Below are positions 1-9,193 of a stretch of 43,568 bases of DNA, one piece after another; positions within the stretch are counted from its first letter, which is position 1; each line of letters starts with the position of its first letter. The notes under the pieces were generated by a model. It had not been told where the DNA came from. It searched no databases and saw nothing but the letters and a program-made list of their open reading frames with translations. The stretch is from Boseongicola sp. GTDB taxonomy: Bacteria; Pseudomonadota; Alphaproteobacteria; Rhodobacterales; Rhodobacteraceae. The position numbers were made by a program, and so were the translations under genes. The stretch spans positions 1-43,568 of the forward strand of contig JAPPCV010000169.1 in assembly GCA_028824715.1 (NCBI GenBank), in the 5' to 3' direction.

Positions 1-365
1 GACACGCGGTCGCTCCCGTGAAGGGCGTCCGGGGACAGGGCGTTGTCCGCGCTCTCGCACACGATGCACAGACGGAACAAAACTGAAGCATCTTTCTGGC
101 CGGATGTTTGTCACGTATGCAATTCCCGAACCGATCAACGGTGTCACCGCCGAGGATCTTGCGTACCTTGGCGTCAAATCGTGAAGAAGAGCAGCGCCAG
201 TGGCCAGGTTGGAAATGCGAACTCATTTGGGAAAACTGACTGTTCCCCCAATCTGGATGACGGTCAAAGTTTTGGAGCGCTGCCGACCGTGATGGGACGC
301 GGGTCTGCCCTGCGGCCGCGGTGCGGGCACTTCCCAATTGTGCGCCTTGGGACTAAGTCTTGCAC
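1..365. other. Gene-free left edge
   Basis: No reading frame here has a recognisable protein. The only sizeable open frame (43-369, plus strand) has a composition unlike its neighbours, with many Arg, Cys and Ser residues and no domain, and it runs into the start of pgsA. In related genomes uvrC often precedes pgsA; I see no uvrC tail here. The segment presumably carries the pgsA promoter, but I could not pick a convincing -35/-10 pair. Confidence 0.5.
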
Positions 366-989
366 ATGACCTTTACGATCCCGAACGTGCTGACGTTGCT
401 GCGGCTTTTGGCGGCCCCAGGCGTAGGCGTGATGTTCCTGTATTTCGCACGTCCCTGGGCGGACTGGCTCGCGTTCTTTCTTTTCGTGGGCGCTGCCGTC
501 ACAGATTTCATTGACGGCTACCTTGCGCGGCGCTGGAAACAGGAAACCAGGTTCGGTTCAATGCTCGACCCGATTGCCGACAAGGCCATGGTTGTCATCG
601 CGCTGCTCGTGATCACGGCGCAGTCAGGTCTGAATGCCTGGATCCTGCTGCCTGCAACCGCGATCGTGTTCCGGGAGATTTTCGTTTCGGGGCTGCGGGA
701 GTTTCTTGGCGACGCGGCCGGGGCGCTCACTGTCACGTGGGTCGCAAAGCTGAAGACGGCAGCGCAGATGATCGCCATTGCGATTCTGTTCGCTTCGGGG
801 GCATTCTCTCAGATGTTCGGAGGCGGCGCGAGTGGTTACGCGCCTCGGGCCGAGGAGCTCGTCCGGATCGCCGCGGAAGGCACGTGGTGGGTCGGTGTGG
901 CACTGCTCTGGGTCGCGGCGGTTCTGACTCTCGTTTCGGGAATCGACTATTTCCGCAAGGGGCTGCCCTACCTGAAGGACGGACAATGA
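366..989 (+). CDS. pgsA: CDP-diacylglycerol--glycerol-3-phosphate 3-phosphatidyltransferase
   Basis: PgsA makes phosphatidylglycerophosphate, the committed step to phosphatidylglycerol and cardiolipin, in the inner membrane. The protein is about 207 residues with several hydrophobic segments, the usual family size. The CDP-alcohol phosphotransferase signature is complete: D47, D50-G51, A54-R55, G64, D68 and D72 with the expected spacing. I chose the ATG at 366; a TTG two codons upstream (360) is possible, but the N-terminus MTFTIPNVLTLLR matches the family start. The stop overlaps the moaD start (ATGA), so pgsA, moaD and moaE are probably one transcript. This order is common in alphaproteobacteria. 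Confidence 0.95.
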   Translation: MTFTIPNVLTLLRLLAAPGVGVMFLYFARPWADWLAFFLFVGAAVTDFIDGYLARRWKQETRFGSMLDPIADKAMVVIALLVITAQSGLNAWILLPATAIVFREIFVSGLREFLGDAAGALTVTWVAKLKTAAQMIAIAILFASGAFSQMFGGGASGYAPRAEELVRIAAEGTWWVGVALLWVAAVLTLVSGIDYFRKGLPYLKDGQ

Positions 990-1234
990 TCGAAGTGCTC
1001 TACTTCGCCTGGCTTCGTGAACGCGTCGGTGAGCATTCGGAGATGATCGAAACCGGCGCCGATACCGTCGCGGAACTGGTGGAGGAGCTCCGGAGACGGA
1101 GCGAGGCGCATGCATTGGCATTTTCCGACATGACTTCGGTTCGCGTAGCTATTGACCAGGACTTGGCAGACATGAATGCATCGCTTGCCGGAGCGCGCGA
1201 AGTGGCGTTCTTTCCGCCGATGACGGGCGGATGA
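986..1234 (+). CDS. moaD: Molybdopterin synthase small subunit MoaD
   Basis: MoaD is the ubiquitin-like sulfur carrier of molybdopterin synthase. Its C-terminal glycine is thiocarboxylated and supplies sulfur to precursor Z. The 82-residue product starts MIEVLYFAWLRERVG and ends in the required Gly-Gly after a short F-F-P-P-M-T stretch, which is diagnostic. The ATG overlaps the pgsA stop, and its own stop overlaps the moaE start (ATGA at 1231), so MoaD and MoaE are probably translationally coupled. The longer open frame upstream (from 737) is the out-of-frame shadow of pgsA and is not coding. Confidence 0.95.
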   Translation: MIEVLYFAWLRERVGEHSEMIETGADTVAELVEELRRRSEAHALAFSDMTSVRVAIDQDLADMNASLAGAREVAFFPPMTGG

Positions 1235-1671
1235 CCGTCAGCATCCAGTCACCTCCCTTTGACATGGGCGCAGAGGTCCGGCGCTTTGCGGAATCGGTTT
1301 CTGGCGCCGGTGCCATCGTGACTTTTTCGGGCTTGGTGCGAGATGATGACGGAAAGCTCACGGCCATGGAAATCGAGCACTATCCTGCCATGACCGAAAG
1401 CGCCGTGGAGGCGATTCGCATGGAAGCAATGGAACGTTGGTCGCTCCTGGGCGCCGTCATCATTCACCGCTACGGCCGGCTTGAGCCTGGCGAACAGATC
1501 ATGATGGTTGCCACGGCCGCACGCCATCGTGCTGACGCCTTCATGGCTGCGGAGTTCCTGATGGACTACCTGAAGTCCCGCGCGCCGTTCTGGAAAAAGG
1601 AAATCGGCCCAGGTGGAGAGAAGTGGGTTTCGGCCAGAGATGAGGACGAGAACGCGCTTGCGCGGTGGTGA
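1231..1671 (+). CDS. moaE: Molybdopterin synthase catalytic subunit MoaE
   Basis: MoaE is the large subunit of molybdopterin synthase and converts cyclic pyranopterin monophosphate to molybdopterin using MoaD thiocarboxylate. The 146-residue protein carries the family core: FSGLVRDDDG near residue 31, the HRYG-L-PGE strand, and the LKSRAPFWKKE segment near residues 111-121 that contains the active-site lysines. It is coupled to moaD by a 4-base overlap. The molybdenum theme returns at 9-11 kb in an XdhC-like/molybdopterin-binding pair, but no molybdoenzyme structural gene lies in the window. Confidence 0.95.
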   Translation: MTVSIQSPPFDMGAEVRRFAESVSGAGAIVTFSGLVRDDDGKLTAMEIEHYPAMTESAVEAIRMEAMERWSLLGAVIIHRYGRLEPGEQIMMVATAARHRADAFMAAEFLMDYLKSRAPFWKKEIGPGGEKWVSARDEDENALARW

Positions 1672-1820
1672 ATGGTGGTGCGGGACTTGGGATGCGGCTG
1701 GATTGAGGATGTGCCTCGAACCAGGAAAACGGGACAGCATGTGCAACGCTTGAGTCCGTGTGCACCCGCGACCCTCTGACAGGCGTTTCAAATCCGGAAT
1801 CGCTTCGCTACTCCTGCCTT

Positions 1821-4205
1821 ATGGTCGACCGCCTTCCAATCGACGACGTGTTGCTGCAGCTGACGGATGCGCTGGCAAGGCAGCGACAGGCCGTGTTGCG
1901 AGCGCCGCCGGGTGCAGGAAAGACTACGCGCGTACCGCTTGCCCTGCTGGAGTCGGGCCTGACACGAGGTCGCATTGTCATGCTTGAGCCAAGACGGCTG
2001 GCAACCCGTGCCGCGGCGCAAACCATGGCGGCCACCCTCTCCGAGAGCGTCGGCCAGACTGTCGGCTATCGCATTCGAGGCGAGACGCGCGTATCGAGGG
2101 CGACCAGGATCGAGGTAGTCACCGAGGGGATCCTGACCCGCATGATCCAGGCAGACCCTGGTCTCGAGGGGATTGGGGCCCTGATCTTCGACGAGTTTCA
2201 TGAGCGATCGCTCAATACGGATCTGGGCCTCGCGTTGGCTCTCGAATGTCGGGCCTCTCTTCGCGAAGACCTGATTCTCCTGGTCATGTCCGCCACCATT
2301 GATGCCGCGCCCGTGGCGACCTTGATGGGAAACGCAACAATCATCACGTCGGAAGGCCGAAGCTATCCCGTTGAGACGCGCTGGCTGGACCGACCACGGC
2401 ACGGACCGGTCGAGTCCGGCATGACGGCCCTGATCGAGACGGCCGCCATGGAGACAAAGGGAGGCATTCTGGCATTTCTGCCTGGCGAAAGAGAGATTCG
2501 CAGCGTCATTGCAGCGCTCGACCTGCCGGATACAACCATCCTGCCCCTTTATGGGTCACTTCCGTTCGCGGAACAGAACAGGGCGCTTGGACGGACGGAC
2601 GTTCGCAAGCTCGTGTTGGCCACTTCCATCGCCGAAACCTCGCTGACGGTCCCGGACATCCGTGTCGTGATTGACAGCGGATACACGCGCCGGGCACGCT
2701 TTGACCCAGGATCCGGCATGTCACGTTTGGCAACCGAACGTGTCACCCGTGCGGAAGCCGAGCAACGAAGGGGCCGCGCGGGCCGGGTTGCGGATGGGAT
2801 CTGCTACCGCCTCTGGACCAAGGGAGAGGAAGGTGCACAGGCACGATTTCCACCTCCCGAAATCGAAACCGGCGATCTCGCCAGCCTCGCGCTTGAGCTT
2901 GCCGAATGGGGCGCTTGCGAGCTGTCCTTCCTGACTCCTCCGCCGGACGGGCCACTTTCGGATGCCAGGGCGCTTCTTGCCGAACTTGGCGCCTTGGAAG
3001 GGACGCGCATCACCGATCACGGTCGTGCCCTCGCCCGTCTGCCCCTGCATCCCCGGCTTGGCCACATGCTGGCGCTCGCTGGAAAGTCGGCGGCTCCGCT
3101 GGCAGCATTGCTGTCCGACCGTGACCCGCTCAGAACTGCCGGAGCCGATCTTTCGATCCGCCTGGACGCGCTTGCGTCCCGGCGCCGAGACCCGGCACTC
3201 GACCGGATTCGAGCGGAATCGTCCAGGCTTTCCAGAGTCGCGCCCGCCACCCGAATTTCCGACCCGTCGGCGCAGGCGGCCTTGGCGTACCCGGATCGCA
3301 TCGCGATGCGACGCAGGGGAAGAAGTCCGCGTTGGCTTCTTTCGGGCGGGAAAGGGGTGAGAATGGATGCGGGCGATCCTCTGGCCGGCAGCACGCTTCT
3401 GGTCGTGGCCGATACCGATGGCCATCCGACCGAGGCGCGCGTTCGCACCGCGCTTCGCGTTTCGGAGAGCACGTTGCGGGATGTCCTCGGAGATCGCGTG
3501 ACGTGGAACCGGGCGGTGCGCTGGTCCAATTCGTCGGGGCGTGTCGTTGCTGTGGAAGAGGAGCGTCTGGGCGAAATCGTCCTTTCGTCCCGGCGCTGGA
3601 AGGATGCGCCCCCTGCCGAGGTTTCCCGCGCGATGCTGGACGGCATCAAGCGCCTTGGCCTTTCGCTTTCGCCGGCCGCCCGTCAGCTGCAGGCACGAGT
3701 GATGGCGCTTCGCGCGGCGGGTCACGACCTGCCGGACATGTCGGACGACACTCTCCTCGACACGCTTGAACATTGGCTTCTTCCGCATCTGGGCAACGTG
3801 CGCAACGCCTCTTGCTGGAAGGCCTTTGACGTGTTGCCCAGCCTGCGCGCGATGCTTGACTGGCAGCAAGTGCGGGTCCTCGACCGGGAGGCGCCGCCGA
3901 CCTTTGTGACGCCGCTCGGCCGGAAGGTCACGATTGACTACACCACCCCCGAGCCGGAAGTCAGGTTGCGGGTCCAGGAACTTTTCGGCACCCGGCATCA
4001 TCCTTCAGTTGCAGGCAGGCCGCTCTGCGTCACGCTGCTGTCGCCTGCCGGACGTCCGGTCCAGACCACGATGGATCTGCCCGGCTTCTGGGTGAGTTCC
4101 TATGCCGACGTTCGAAAGGAAATGAAGGGGCGGTATCCGAAGCATCATTGGCCTGAGAATCCCGTCGCGGCTACGCCCGGCCTCGATGCGAGACGTCGCG
4201 GATGA
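1821..4205 (+). CDS. hrpB: ATP-dependent helicase HrpB
   Basis: DEAH-type superfamily 2 helicase of the HrpB family, about 794 residues. Visible motifs: Walker A (APPGAGKTT, residues 28-36), DEFH box (FDEFHERS), SAT motif (VMSATIDA), TSIAETSLT and the motif VI arginine fingers QRRGRAGR. The C-terminus ends with the family's HHWPENPVAATP-like block. The start at 1821 (MVDRLPIDDVL) fits homologs; upstream starts add an atypical tail. In bacteria HrpB is a non-essential RNA helicase of poorly defined role. About 150 bases separate it from moaE, so it probably has its own promoter, which I could not define. Confidence 0.93.
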   Translation: MVDRLPIDDVLLQLTDALARQRQAVLRAPPGAGKTTRVPLALLESGLTRGRIVMLEPRRLATRAAAQTMAATLSESVGQTVGYRIRGETRVSRATRIEVVTEGILTRMIQADPGLEGIGALIFDEFHERSLNTDLGLALALECRASLREDLILLVMSATIDAAPVATLMGNATIITSEGRSYPVETRWLDRPRHGPVESGMTALIETAAMETKGGILAFLPGEREIRSVIAALDLPDTTILPLYGSLPFAEQNRALGRTDVRKLVLATSIAETSLTVPDIRVVIDSGYTRRARFDPGSGMSRLATERVTRAEAEQRRGRAGRVADGICYRLWTKGEEGAQARFPPPEIETGDLASLALELAEWGACELSFLTPPPDGPLSDARALLAELGALEGTRITDHGRALARLPLHPRLGHMLALAGKSAAPLAALLSDRDPLRTAGADLSIRLDALASRRRDPALDRIRAESSRLSRVAPATRISDPSAQAALAYPDRIAMRRRGRSPRWLLSGGKGVRMDAGDPLAGSTLLVVADTDGHPTEARVRTALRVSESTLRDVLGDRVTWNRAVRWSNSSGRVVAVEEERLGEIVLSSRRWKDAPPAEVSRAMLDGIKRLGLSLSPAARQLQARVMALRAAGHDLPDMSDDTLLDTLEHWLLPHLGNVRNASCWKAFDVLPSLRAMLDWQQVRVLDREAPPTFVTPLGRKVTIDYTTPEPEVRLRVQELFGTRHHPSVAGRPLCVTLLSPAGRPVQTTMDLPGFWVSSYADVRKEMKGRYPKHHWPENPVAATPGLDARRRG

Positions 4206-4299
4206 CCCGATCCGTCATGAGCCGGCTCGGGCTCTTCACGGACGGAATTTGCCGAACATCTGGACACTCATCCCGGGCCGCGCCAAATTCCGCCACACG

Positions 4300-5295
4300 A
4301 TGACGGACAGCGCCAGAACATTGGCAGGGGCCCTGCTGCAGGGGGACAGGCGTGCATTGGCGCGCGCCATCACCCTTGTCGAGAGCGGCCGCGAAGATCA
4401 CAGGGAGCGTGCCGAGGAGTTGCTCGATGCCGTGGCGGAGTCCGGCAGGCAGTCATTGCGCATCGGGCTTTCCGGCACGCCCGGGGCAGGCAAGTCAACG
4501 TTTATCGAAGCATTCGGTTGCATGTTGACTGGTCAGGGCATGCGCGTTGCGGTCCTTGCGGTGGATCCGTCCTCGGTTCGATCGGGTGGATCGATTCTTG
4601 GCGACAAAACACGGATGGAGCGGCTTTCGCGCGAGCCCGGTGCGTTCATTCGACCGTCACCAAGCCAGTCACATCTGGGCGGGACTGCACAACGTTCGAA
4701 GGATGCCGTCGCGCTTTGCGAGGCGACTGGATTTGACGTGGTCATGATTGAAACAGTGGGCGTCGGCCAGTCCGAAACCGCAGTTGCGGACATGTCGGAC
4801 ATTTTTGTGCTCCTGATAGCGCCAGGCGGCGGGGACGAACTCCAGGGCGTGAAGCGCGGCATAATGGAAATCGCGGACCTGATCCTTGTGAACAAGGCGG
4901 ACGGGGATCTGAAGCCTGCCGCTGGACGGACAGTCGCGGACTATTCCGGCGCACTCAGGCTGCTCAGACAGCGAAAGGGCGATCCGCGGGACTTTCCGAA
5001 GGCCATGCCCGTTTCCGCGCTCGAAGAGACGGGATTGCGTGCGGCCTGGGACGAAATCACGGCGCTGGCCGAGTTCCGCAAGGCCAGCGGGTTCTGGGAT
5101 GAGCGACGCAGCGAGCAGGCCTGTCGCTGGTTCGAGAATGAGGTTCGCTTGGGACTGCTTCGCCACTTCGAAACGGATCGGAAGTCCGAAAGGGCAATGC
5201 AGGCGCTTCGGTGCGCCGTTGCGGAGGGAACCCGGGCTCCTGGCGCGGCGGCGAGAGAGATACTTTCCCGTCTCGGGCGGGCGGCCGGTTCCTGA
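4300..5295 (+). CDS. meaB: Methylmalonyl-CoA mutase-associated GTPase MeaB (ArgK family)
   Basis: G3E-family P-loop GTPase that protects and reloads the B12 cofactor of methylmalonyl-CoA mutase or a related acyl-CoA mutase. The 331-residue protein has Walker A GTPGAGKS at about 59-66, the switch region ILGDKTRME, the ETVGVGQSE Walker B/switch II segment, and NKADGD for guanine recognition. I start it at ATG 4300 ([16 protein letters not shown]), which matches the family. A longer in-frame extension back to 4186 overlaps hrpB and is rich in Arg and His, so it is unlikely. No mutase gene is nearby, which is common for meaB in this group. Confidence 0.92.
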   Translation: MTDSARTLAGALLQGDRRALARAITLVESGREDHRERAEELLDAVAESGRQSLRIGLSGTPGAGKSTFIEAFGCMLTGQGMRVAVLAVDPSSVRSGGSILGDKTRMERLSREPGAFIRPSPSQSHLGGTAQRSKDAVALCEATGFDVVMIETVGVGQSETAVADMSDIFVLLIAPGGGDELQGVKRGIMEIADLILVNKADGDLKPAAGRTVADYSGALRLLRQRKGDPRDFPKAMPVSALEETGLRAAWDEITALAEFRKASGFWDERRSEQACRWFENEVRLGLLRHFETDRKSERAMQALRCAVAEGTRAPGAAAREILSRLGRAAGS

Positions 5296-5356
5296 AGGGC
5301 GTCAAGGCGATCGGGGACATGCAGGTCCGGCCGCCGGGAATCGGGCGTCTCAAGGC

Positions 5357-5385
5357 TTGACGCTCCGGAAACGGCGGCCTATCAC
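5357..5385 (+). promoter_or_regulatory. Candidate sigma-70 promoter for rpmB
   Basis: TTGACG (5357-5362), a 17-base spacer, then TATCAC (5380-5385). It lies about 90 bases before the L28 start and 60 bases after the end of meaB. Both hexamers and the spacing are close to the housekeeping consensus. This is a sequence match only. Confidence 0.55.
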
Positions 5386-5400
5386 CCCCGGACGGATTTC

Positions 5401-5428
5401 CGGGCAGCGCCGATGGCACTGCCCGTTT
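5401..5428 (+). promoter_or_regulatory. Strong hairpin in the rpmB leader (attenuator or terminator)
   Basis: CGGGCAG (5401-5407) pairs with CTGCCCG (5419-5425). Inside it GCC (5409-5411) pairs with GGC (5415-5417) around the loop GAT, with only one C/A mismatch. TTT follows at 5426-5428. If transcription starts near 5392 from the promoter above, the structure is at the 5' end of the L28 mRNA. It could also end meaB transcription. Confidence 0.5.
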
Positions 5429-5476
5429 GCCTTGAGGGTGGCCTTGCGCCTTCCCAACCTGATCAGGAGAATGCCC

Positions 5477-5764
5477 ATGTCGCGTCGCTGCGAATTGACC
5501 GGAAAGGGTCCGATGGTCGGCAACAATGTCAGCCATGCCAACAACAGGACCAAGCGCAGGTTCCTGCCGAACCTGACGGAGACGGCGCTGATGTCCGAGA
5601 CGCTCGGCCGGACCTTTCGCCTGAAGGTGTCCGCAGCAGCCCTGCGCACCGTTGATCACAAGGGCGGTCTGGACGCGTTTCTCATGAAGGCGAAGGATGC
5701 CGACCTGAGCGACAAGGCGCGGCGGATCAAGAAGGAGATCCGGAACGCACAGCCCGCCAGCTGA
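5477..5764 (+). CDS. rpmB: 50S ribosomal protein L28
   Basis: L28 is a small basic protein of the large ribosomal subunit. The 95-residue product opens [17 protein letters not shown] and continues with the hallmark [15 protein letters not shown] segment. Its length is normal for alphaproteobacteria, which have a C-terminal extension over the E. coli protein. Two ATGs are possible (5471 and 5477); the second gives the conserved MSRRC start, and AGGAGA at 5464-5469 is spaced correctly for it. The gene stands alone, with its own promoter and hairpin-bearing leader, and converges on the next gene with only 29 bases between. Confidence 0.96.
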   Translation: MSRRCELTGKGPMVGNNVSHANNRTKRRFLPNLTETALMSETLGRTFRLKVSAAALRTVDHKGGLDAFLMKAKDADLSDKARRIKKEIRNAQPAS

Positions 5765-5793
5765 GACGGAGGCGTCCCGTCTGCAGACGGCAC
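5764..5793. terminator. Compact bidirectional hairpin between rpmB and the GcvT-type dehydrogenase gene
   Basis: The 29-base gap between two converging genes contains the perfect 14-base palindrome CCGTCTGCAGACGG (5777-5790). Its left half can instead pair with AGACGG at 5764-5769. Either fold gives a GC-rich stem between converging genes. There is no U-tract, so intrinsic termination is plausible but unproven. Confidence 0.45.
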
Positions 5794-8292
5794 CTATCCG
5801 TCGGTTCGAATCGCGGCGTTGTCCGGATCGTACGGGCTGTCTTCCGTCACTTCCGCGTTCCAGAGCTTGCCTTGCATCCTGACCTTCAGCCGGATCCCGG
5901 GCCGCGCTTGCTCAGGTGCGACATATCCCATTGCAATCGACTTGCCGAAGTGCACCGAGTATCCGCCGGAAGTCAGGCGTCCGACCCTCCGTTCGCCCGA
6001 ATACAGCGCTTCCCGGCCCCACGGGTCTGCGTCCATCGGACCGTCAACCAGCAGCGTGACACACTTGAAGCGGATGCCGGTCTCCATCATTCTCGCCTTG
6101 CCGTGGAAGTCCTTTTCGAGATCGACGAAACGGTCCAGGCCGGCTTCAAGGGGCGTTGCATCGCGACCGAGTTCGGTTCCGAATGCGCGGTAGGACTTTT
6201 CCTGCCGGAGCCAGTTCTGGGCTCGCGCTCCGACAAGCTTCATGTCATGGGGTGCGCCGGCTTCGGTCAGTCGATCCCAGAGATGGTTCTGCATCTCGAT
6301 CGGATGGTGCAGTTCCCAGCCCAGTTCTCCCGTATATGCCACGCGTGCGGCAAGCGTCGGGCACATCCCGAATTCAACCTGCCGCAACGAGAGCCACGGG
6401 AACCGGGCGTTTGACATTGCCGTGTCGGGTTCCGGATCGCGAATCAGGGCCTTGAGGACGTCTCGGGATTTCGGTCCCGCAATGGCGAACACGCCAAGAC
6501 GTGCCGTCCAGTCCTCAACATTGATCCGGCCAAGATCCGCTTCCCTGTCCTCGGCAGCCTTCAGGAGGAAGTCACTGTCATAGGCATGCCAGGCTCCGGC
6601 GGAGACAAGCAGGAAACGATCCTCCGCCTCGCGCATTATCGTATACTCGGAACGCGTCGTGCCGTGCCCGGTCAGCGCATAGGTCAATCCGACCCGCCCA
6701 GTTCGGGGCAGCCTGTTGCAGGTGAACCAGTCGAGGAACGCAACCGCGCCAGGTCCGTGAACCACGTGCTTGGAAAACGCGGTGGCATCGATCAGGCCGA
6801 CACCTTCCCTGATCGCCTTGGCTTCGTCGGCCGCATGCTGCCACCACGCGCCCCGTCGAAAGCTCCGGGCGTCGTGGTCGAAACTGTCCGGAGCGTTCTC
6901 CGGTCCGTAGTAATTCGGGCGTTCCCAGCCGTTGACCTGCCCGAACTGCGCACCCGCCGCCTTCTGCCGATCATATGCCGGCGCGGTGCGGAGCGGCCGG
7001 CAGGCTTCGCGTTCCTCGTCCGGGTGATGCAGGATGTAGATGTGCGAATAGCACTCCTCGTTCTTTTGCATCGCGTATTCGGTGGTCATCCACGGGCCGT
7101 ACCGCTTCGGATCGAGGCTTGCCATGTCGATTTCGGCCTCGCCTTCGACCATGAGCTGCGCAAGGTAGTGACCGGTGCCGCCAGCCGCGGTGATGCCGAA
7201 GGAAAAGCCCTCGGCAAGCCACATGTTCCGAAGTCCCGGCGCAGGACCAAGCAGGGGATTGCCGTCCGGCGTGTAGCAGATCGGGCCATTGAAGTCGTCC
7301 TTGAGGCCTACGGTTTCCGAAGAGGGAATCCGATGGATCATGGACATGTACTCCTCTTCGATCCGCTCCAGGTCGAGCGGGAATAGGTCGGCCCGGAAGC
7401 TGTCCGGGCAGCCGAATTCGAAGCGGGCGGGTGCGTTCCGTTCGTAAGGGCCGAGGATCCAGCCGCCACGTTCCTCGCGCACATACCATTTTGCGTCGGC
7501 GTCTCTCAGCACGGGATGCTCGGGCTGCGTCTTGCGGTATTCCACAAGTGCCGGGTCCGGTTCCGTGACGATGTATTGGTGTTCCACAGGGATTGCCGGA
7601 ATCTTGATGCCGAGCAGCCGGGCCGTCCGTTGCGCATGGTTGCCTGTTGCCGTGACGACATGTTCGGCATGGATGGAAACCTGTTCGCCGGTGGGCAGCA
7701 GGTTGCCGCCCTTTTCCTCCATTTTCGTGGCTTGCACCTTCCAGCACTCGCCGTCCCAGGCATAGCTGTCGACCTGCCACTTCCGTTCGATGGCAGAGCC
7801 GCGCGCACGTGCGCCCTTGGCCATCGCCTGCGTCACGTCGGCGGGATTTATGTAGCCGTCAGTAGGGTGGAAGATGGCGCCCTTCAGGTCTTCCGTGCGA
7901 ACAAGCGGCCAGCGATCTCCAATCTCGGCCGGCGTCACCCATTCATACGGAACGCCACAGGTCTCGGCGGTCGAGGCGTAGAGCATGTATTCGTCCATCC
8001 GGTCCTGCGATTGCGCCATGCGCAGGTTGCCGACGACCTGGAAGCCGGGATTGAGTCCGGTTTCCTCCTCAAGCGTCTTGTAGAACCTTATCGAATAGTC
8101 GTGGATGTGCGTCGTGGCATAGCTCATGTTGAAATAGGGCAGGAGCCCGGCCGCGTGCCAGGTCGAGCCGGATGTCAGTTCGTCCCGCTCAAGCAGCAGG
8201 ACGTCCTTCCAGCCAGCCTTGGCGAGGTGATAGGCGATCGAGGTGCCCACGGCACCGCCGCCGACGATCAGGGCTTTGACATGTGATTTCAT
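5794..8292 (-). CDS. FAD-dependent dehydrogenase with C-terminal GcvT domain (dimethylglycine/sarcosine dehydrogenase-like)
   Basis: About 832 residues, two-part architecture. The N-terminal D-amino-acid-oxidase-type FAD domain carries the dinucleotide motif GGGAVG (11-16) and the STWHAAGL segment, whose His46 aligns with the covalently flavinylated histidine of dimethylglycine dehydrogenases. The C-terminal half is a folate-binding aminomethyltransferase (GcvT) domain. Such enzymes oxidatively demethylate N-methylated glycines and pass the one-carbon unit to tetrahydrofolate; the exact substrate cannot be read. I prefer ATG 8292 to the GTG at 8298 because GGAGG lies 7 bases before the ATG. 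The gene is single and opposite in strand to its neighbours. Alphaproteobacteria often hold many paralogs, so specificity is open. Confidence 0.85.
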   Translation of the reverse strand: MKSHVKALIVGGGAVGTSIAYHLAKAGWKDVLLLERDELTSGSTWHAAGLLPYFNMSYATTHIHDYSIRFYKTLEEETGLNPGFQVVGNLRMAQSQDRMDEYMLYASTAETCGVPYEWVTPAEIGDRWPLVRTEDLKGAIFHPTDGYINPADVTQAMAKGARARGSAIERKWQVDSYAWDGECWKVQATKMEEKGGNLLPTGEQVSIHAEHVVTATGNHAQRTARLLGIKIPAIPVEHQYIVTEPDPALVEYRKTQPEHPVLRDADAKWYVREERGGWILGPYERNAPARFEFGCPDSFRADLFPLDLERIEEEYMSMIHRIPSSETVGLKDDFNGPICYTPDGNPLLGPAPGLRNMWLAEGFSFGITAAGGTGHYLAQLMVEGEAEIDMASLDPKRYGPWMTTEYAMQKNEECYSHIYILHHPDEEREACRPLRTAPAYDRQKAAGAQFGQVNGWERPNYYGPENAPDSFDHDARSFRRGAWWQHAADEAKAIREGVGLIDATAFSKHVVHGPGAVAFLDWFTCNRLPRTGRVGLTYALTGHGTTRSEYTIMREAEDRFLLVSAGAWHAYDSDFLLKAAEDREADLGRINVEDWTARLGVFAIAGPKSRDVLKALIRDPEPDTAMSNARFPWLSLRQVEFGMCPTLAARVAYTGELGWELHHPIEMQNHLWDRLTEAGAPHDMKLVGARAQNWLRQEKSYRAFGTELGRDATPLEAGLDRFVDLEKDFHGKARMMETGIRFKCVTLLVDGPMDADPWGREALYSGERRVGRLTSGGYSVHFGKSIAMGYVAPEQARPGIRLKVRMQGKLWNAEVTEDSPYDPDNAAIRTDG

Positions 8293-8558
8293 GGCCACAC
8301 CTCCGTTTTGGGAGCAGGTTCTACCTCATGGAGCCGCCCGGTCACAAATCTATCCGACAGGATGGCCGCCGAAAGCGACTCCGTGGGCAAGCCGGAGTTT
8401 GCAGCGGAAGGTGCCGGAAGGGATTGCAGGCAGGGACAGCGCAGATTGCCTGCAAGCACGATCTTGCACGGCGCCCAGCCATCTGACCGATGCGGCCTGG
8501 AAAGGTTCCCACCCCCAGCGAATTCGGCTACATTCCGGGCCGGAAGGGAGACTCGGCC

Positions 8559-9032
8559 ATGCGCAGGCTCTTTGCATTCATTCTCGGGCTCATTGTGGGA
8601 GCGCCGGTCGGTGCGTTTCTCTGGTACGCCTACTCGCCGCTCCTGTTCGACGAGGTTGTGTTCGAGAACCTGAGCGAGGCTGAAGTCGTGGCAACGGGAA
8701 GCTTCCGGGACGCGGATGAAAGGCACAAGGGGCAGGGGATTGCGACCCTGGTTGCCCTTCCCGATGGAGGACACGAGGTTCAGCTGTCCAAGTTCCAGGT
8801 CACGAACGGTCCCGATCTCGAAGTCTGGCTTTCGTCCCATCCCGATCCGCAGAGGTCCGCGGACGTTGCGGGCAGTGCCTGGGTTTCGCTTGGCCGGCTC
8901 AAGGGCAATGTTGGCGATCAGGCCTATCTTGTGCCTGCGGGCACCGATCTCGGCGCGATCAAGTCCGTCGTGATCTGGTGCGAGCAGTTTGGCGTGCTCT
9001 TTTCGCCCGCAGTGCTCGCGCCTGGCAGTTGA
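8559..9032 (+). CDS. DM13 domain membrane-anchored protein
   Basis: A 157-residue protein with an N-terminal hydrophobic anchor (about residues 3-25, after MRR) followed by a DM13 domain. Recognisable DM13 features are the ATGSFRDADERHKGQG strand, the LEVWLSSHPD segment, and the closing VVIWCEQFGVLFSPAVL with its conserved cysteine. DM13 domains are thought to take part in extracytoplasmic redox or adhesion functions; the role of single-domain bacterial versions is unknown. The start at 8559 is backed by GGAAGGGAG at 8541-8549. The 266 bases shared with the divergent dehydrogenase gene presumably hold both promoters. Confidence 0.75.
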   Translation: MRRLFAFILGLIVGAPVGAFLWYAYSPLLFDEVVFENLSEAEVVATGSFRDADERHKGQGIATLVALPDGGHEVQLSKFQVTNGPDLEVWLSSHPDPQRSADVAGSAWVSLGRLKGNVGDQAYLVPAGTDLGAIKSVVIWCEQFGVLFSPAVLAPGS

Positions 9033-9193
9033 CGTGTGTGTCCTGCCGGTGACGCGCAAGTTCATGCCAGAGGACGGGAACGGGGCGCCAGGGCCTCGCG
9101 TCCGTTTCGCGTGATCGTTGCGTTGCATCTTCCGAGCCGGTCGACGGCATGGACAGTTCCTTGTCGCCTGGCTGGGTCTGGCGGGGATTGAGC

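Noticed and set aside
43-369. Possible 108-residue protein before pgsA
   Set aside because: No family resemblance, atypical composition, and it overlaps the pgsA start.
2721-4001. Open frame of 426 codons on the minus strand
   Set aside because: Antisense to hrpB, which has complete helicase motifs. The antisense product is basic and has no domain.
5795-5820. tRNA-like TTCGAATC box
   Set aside because: It falls inside the end of the GcvT-type dehydrogenase gene and no cloverleaf arms surround it.
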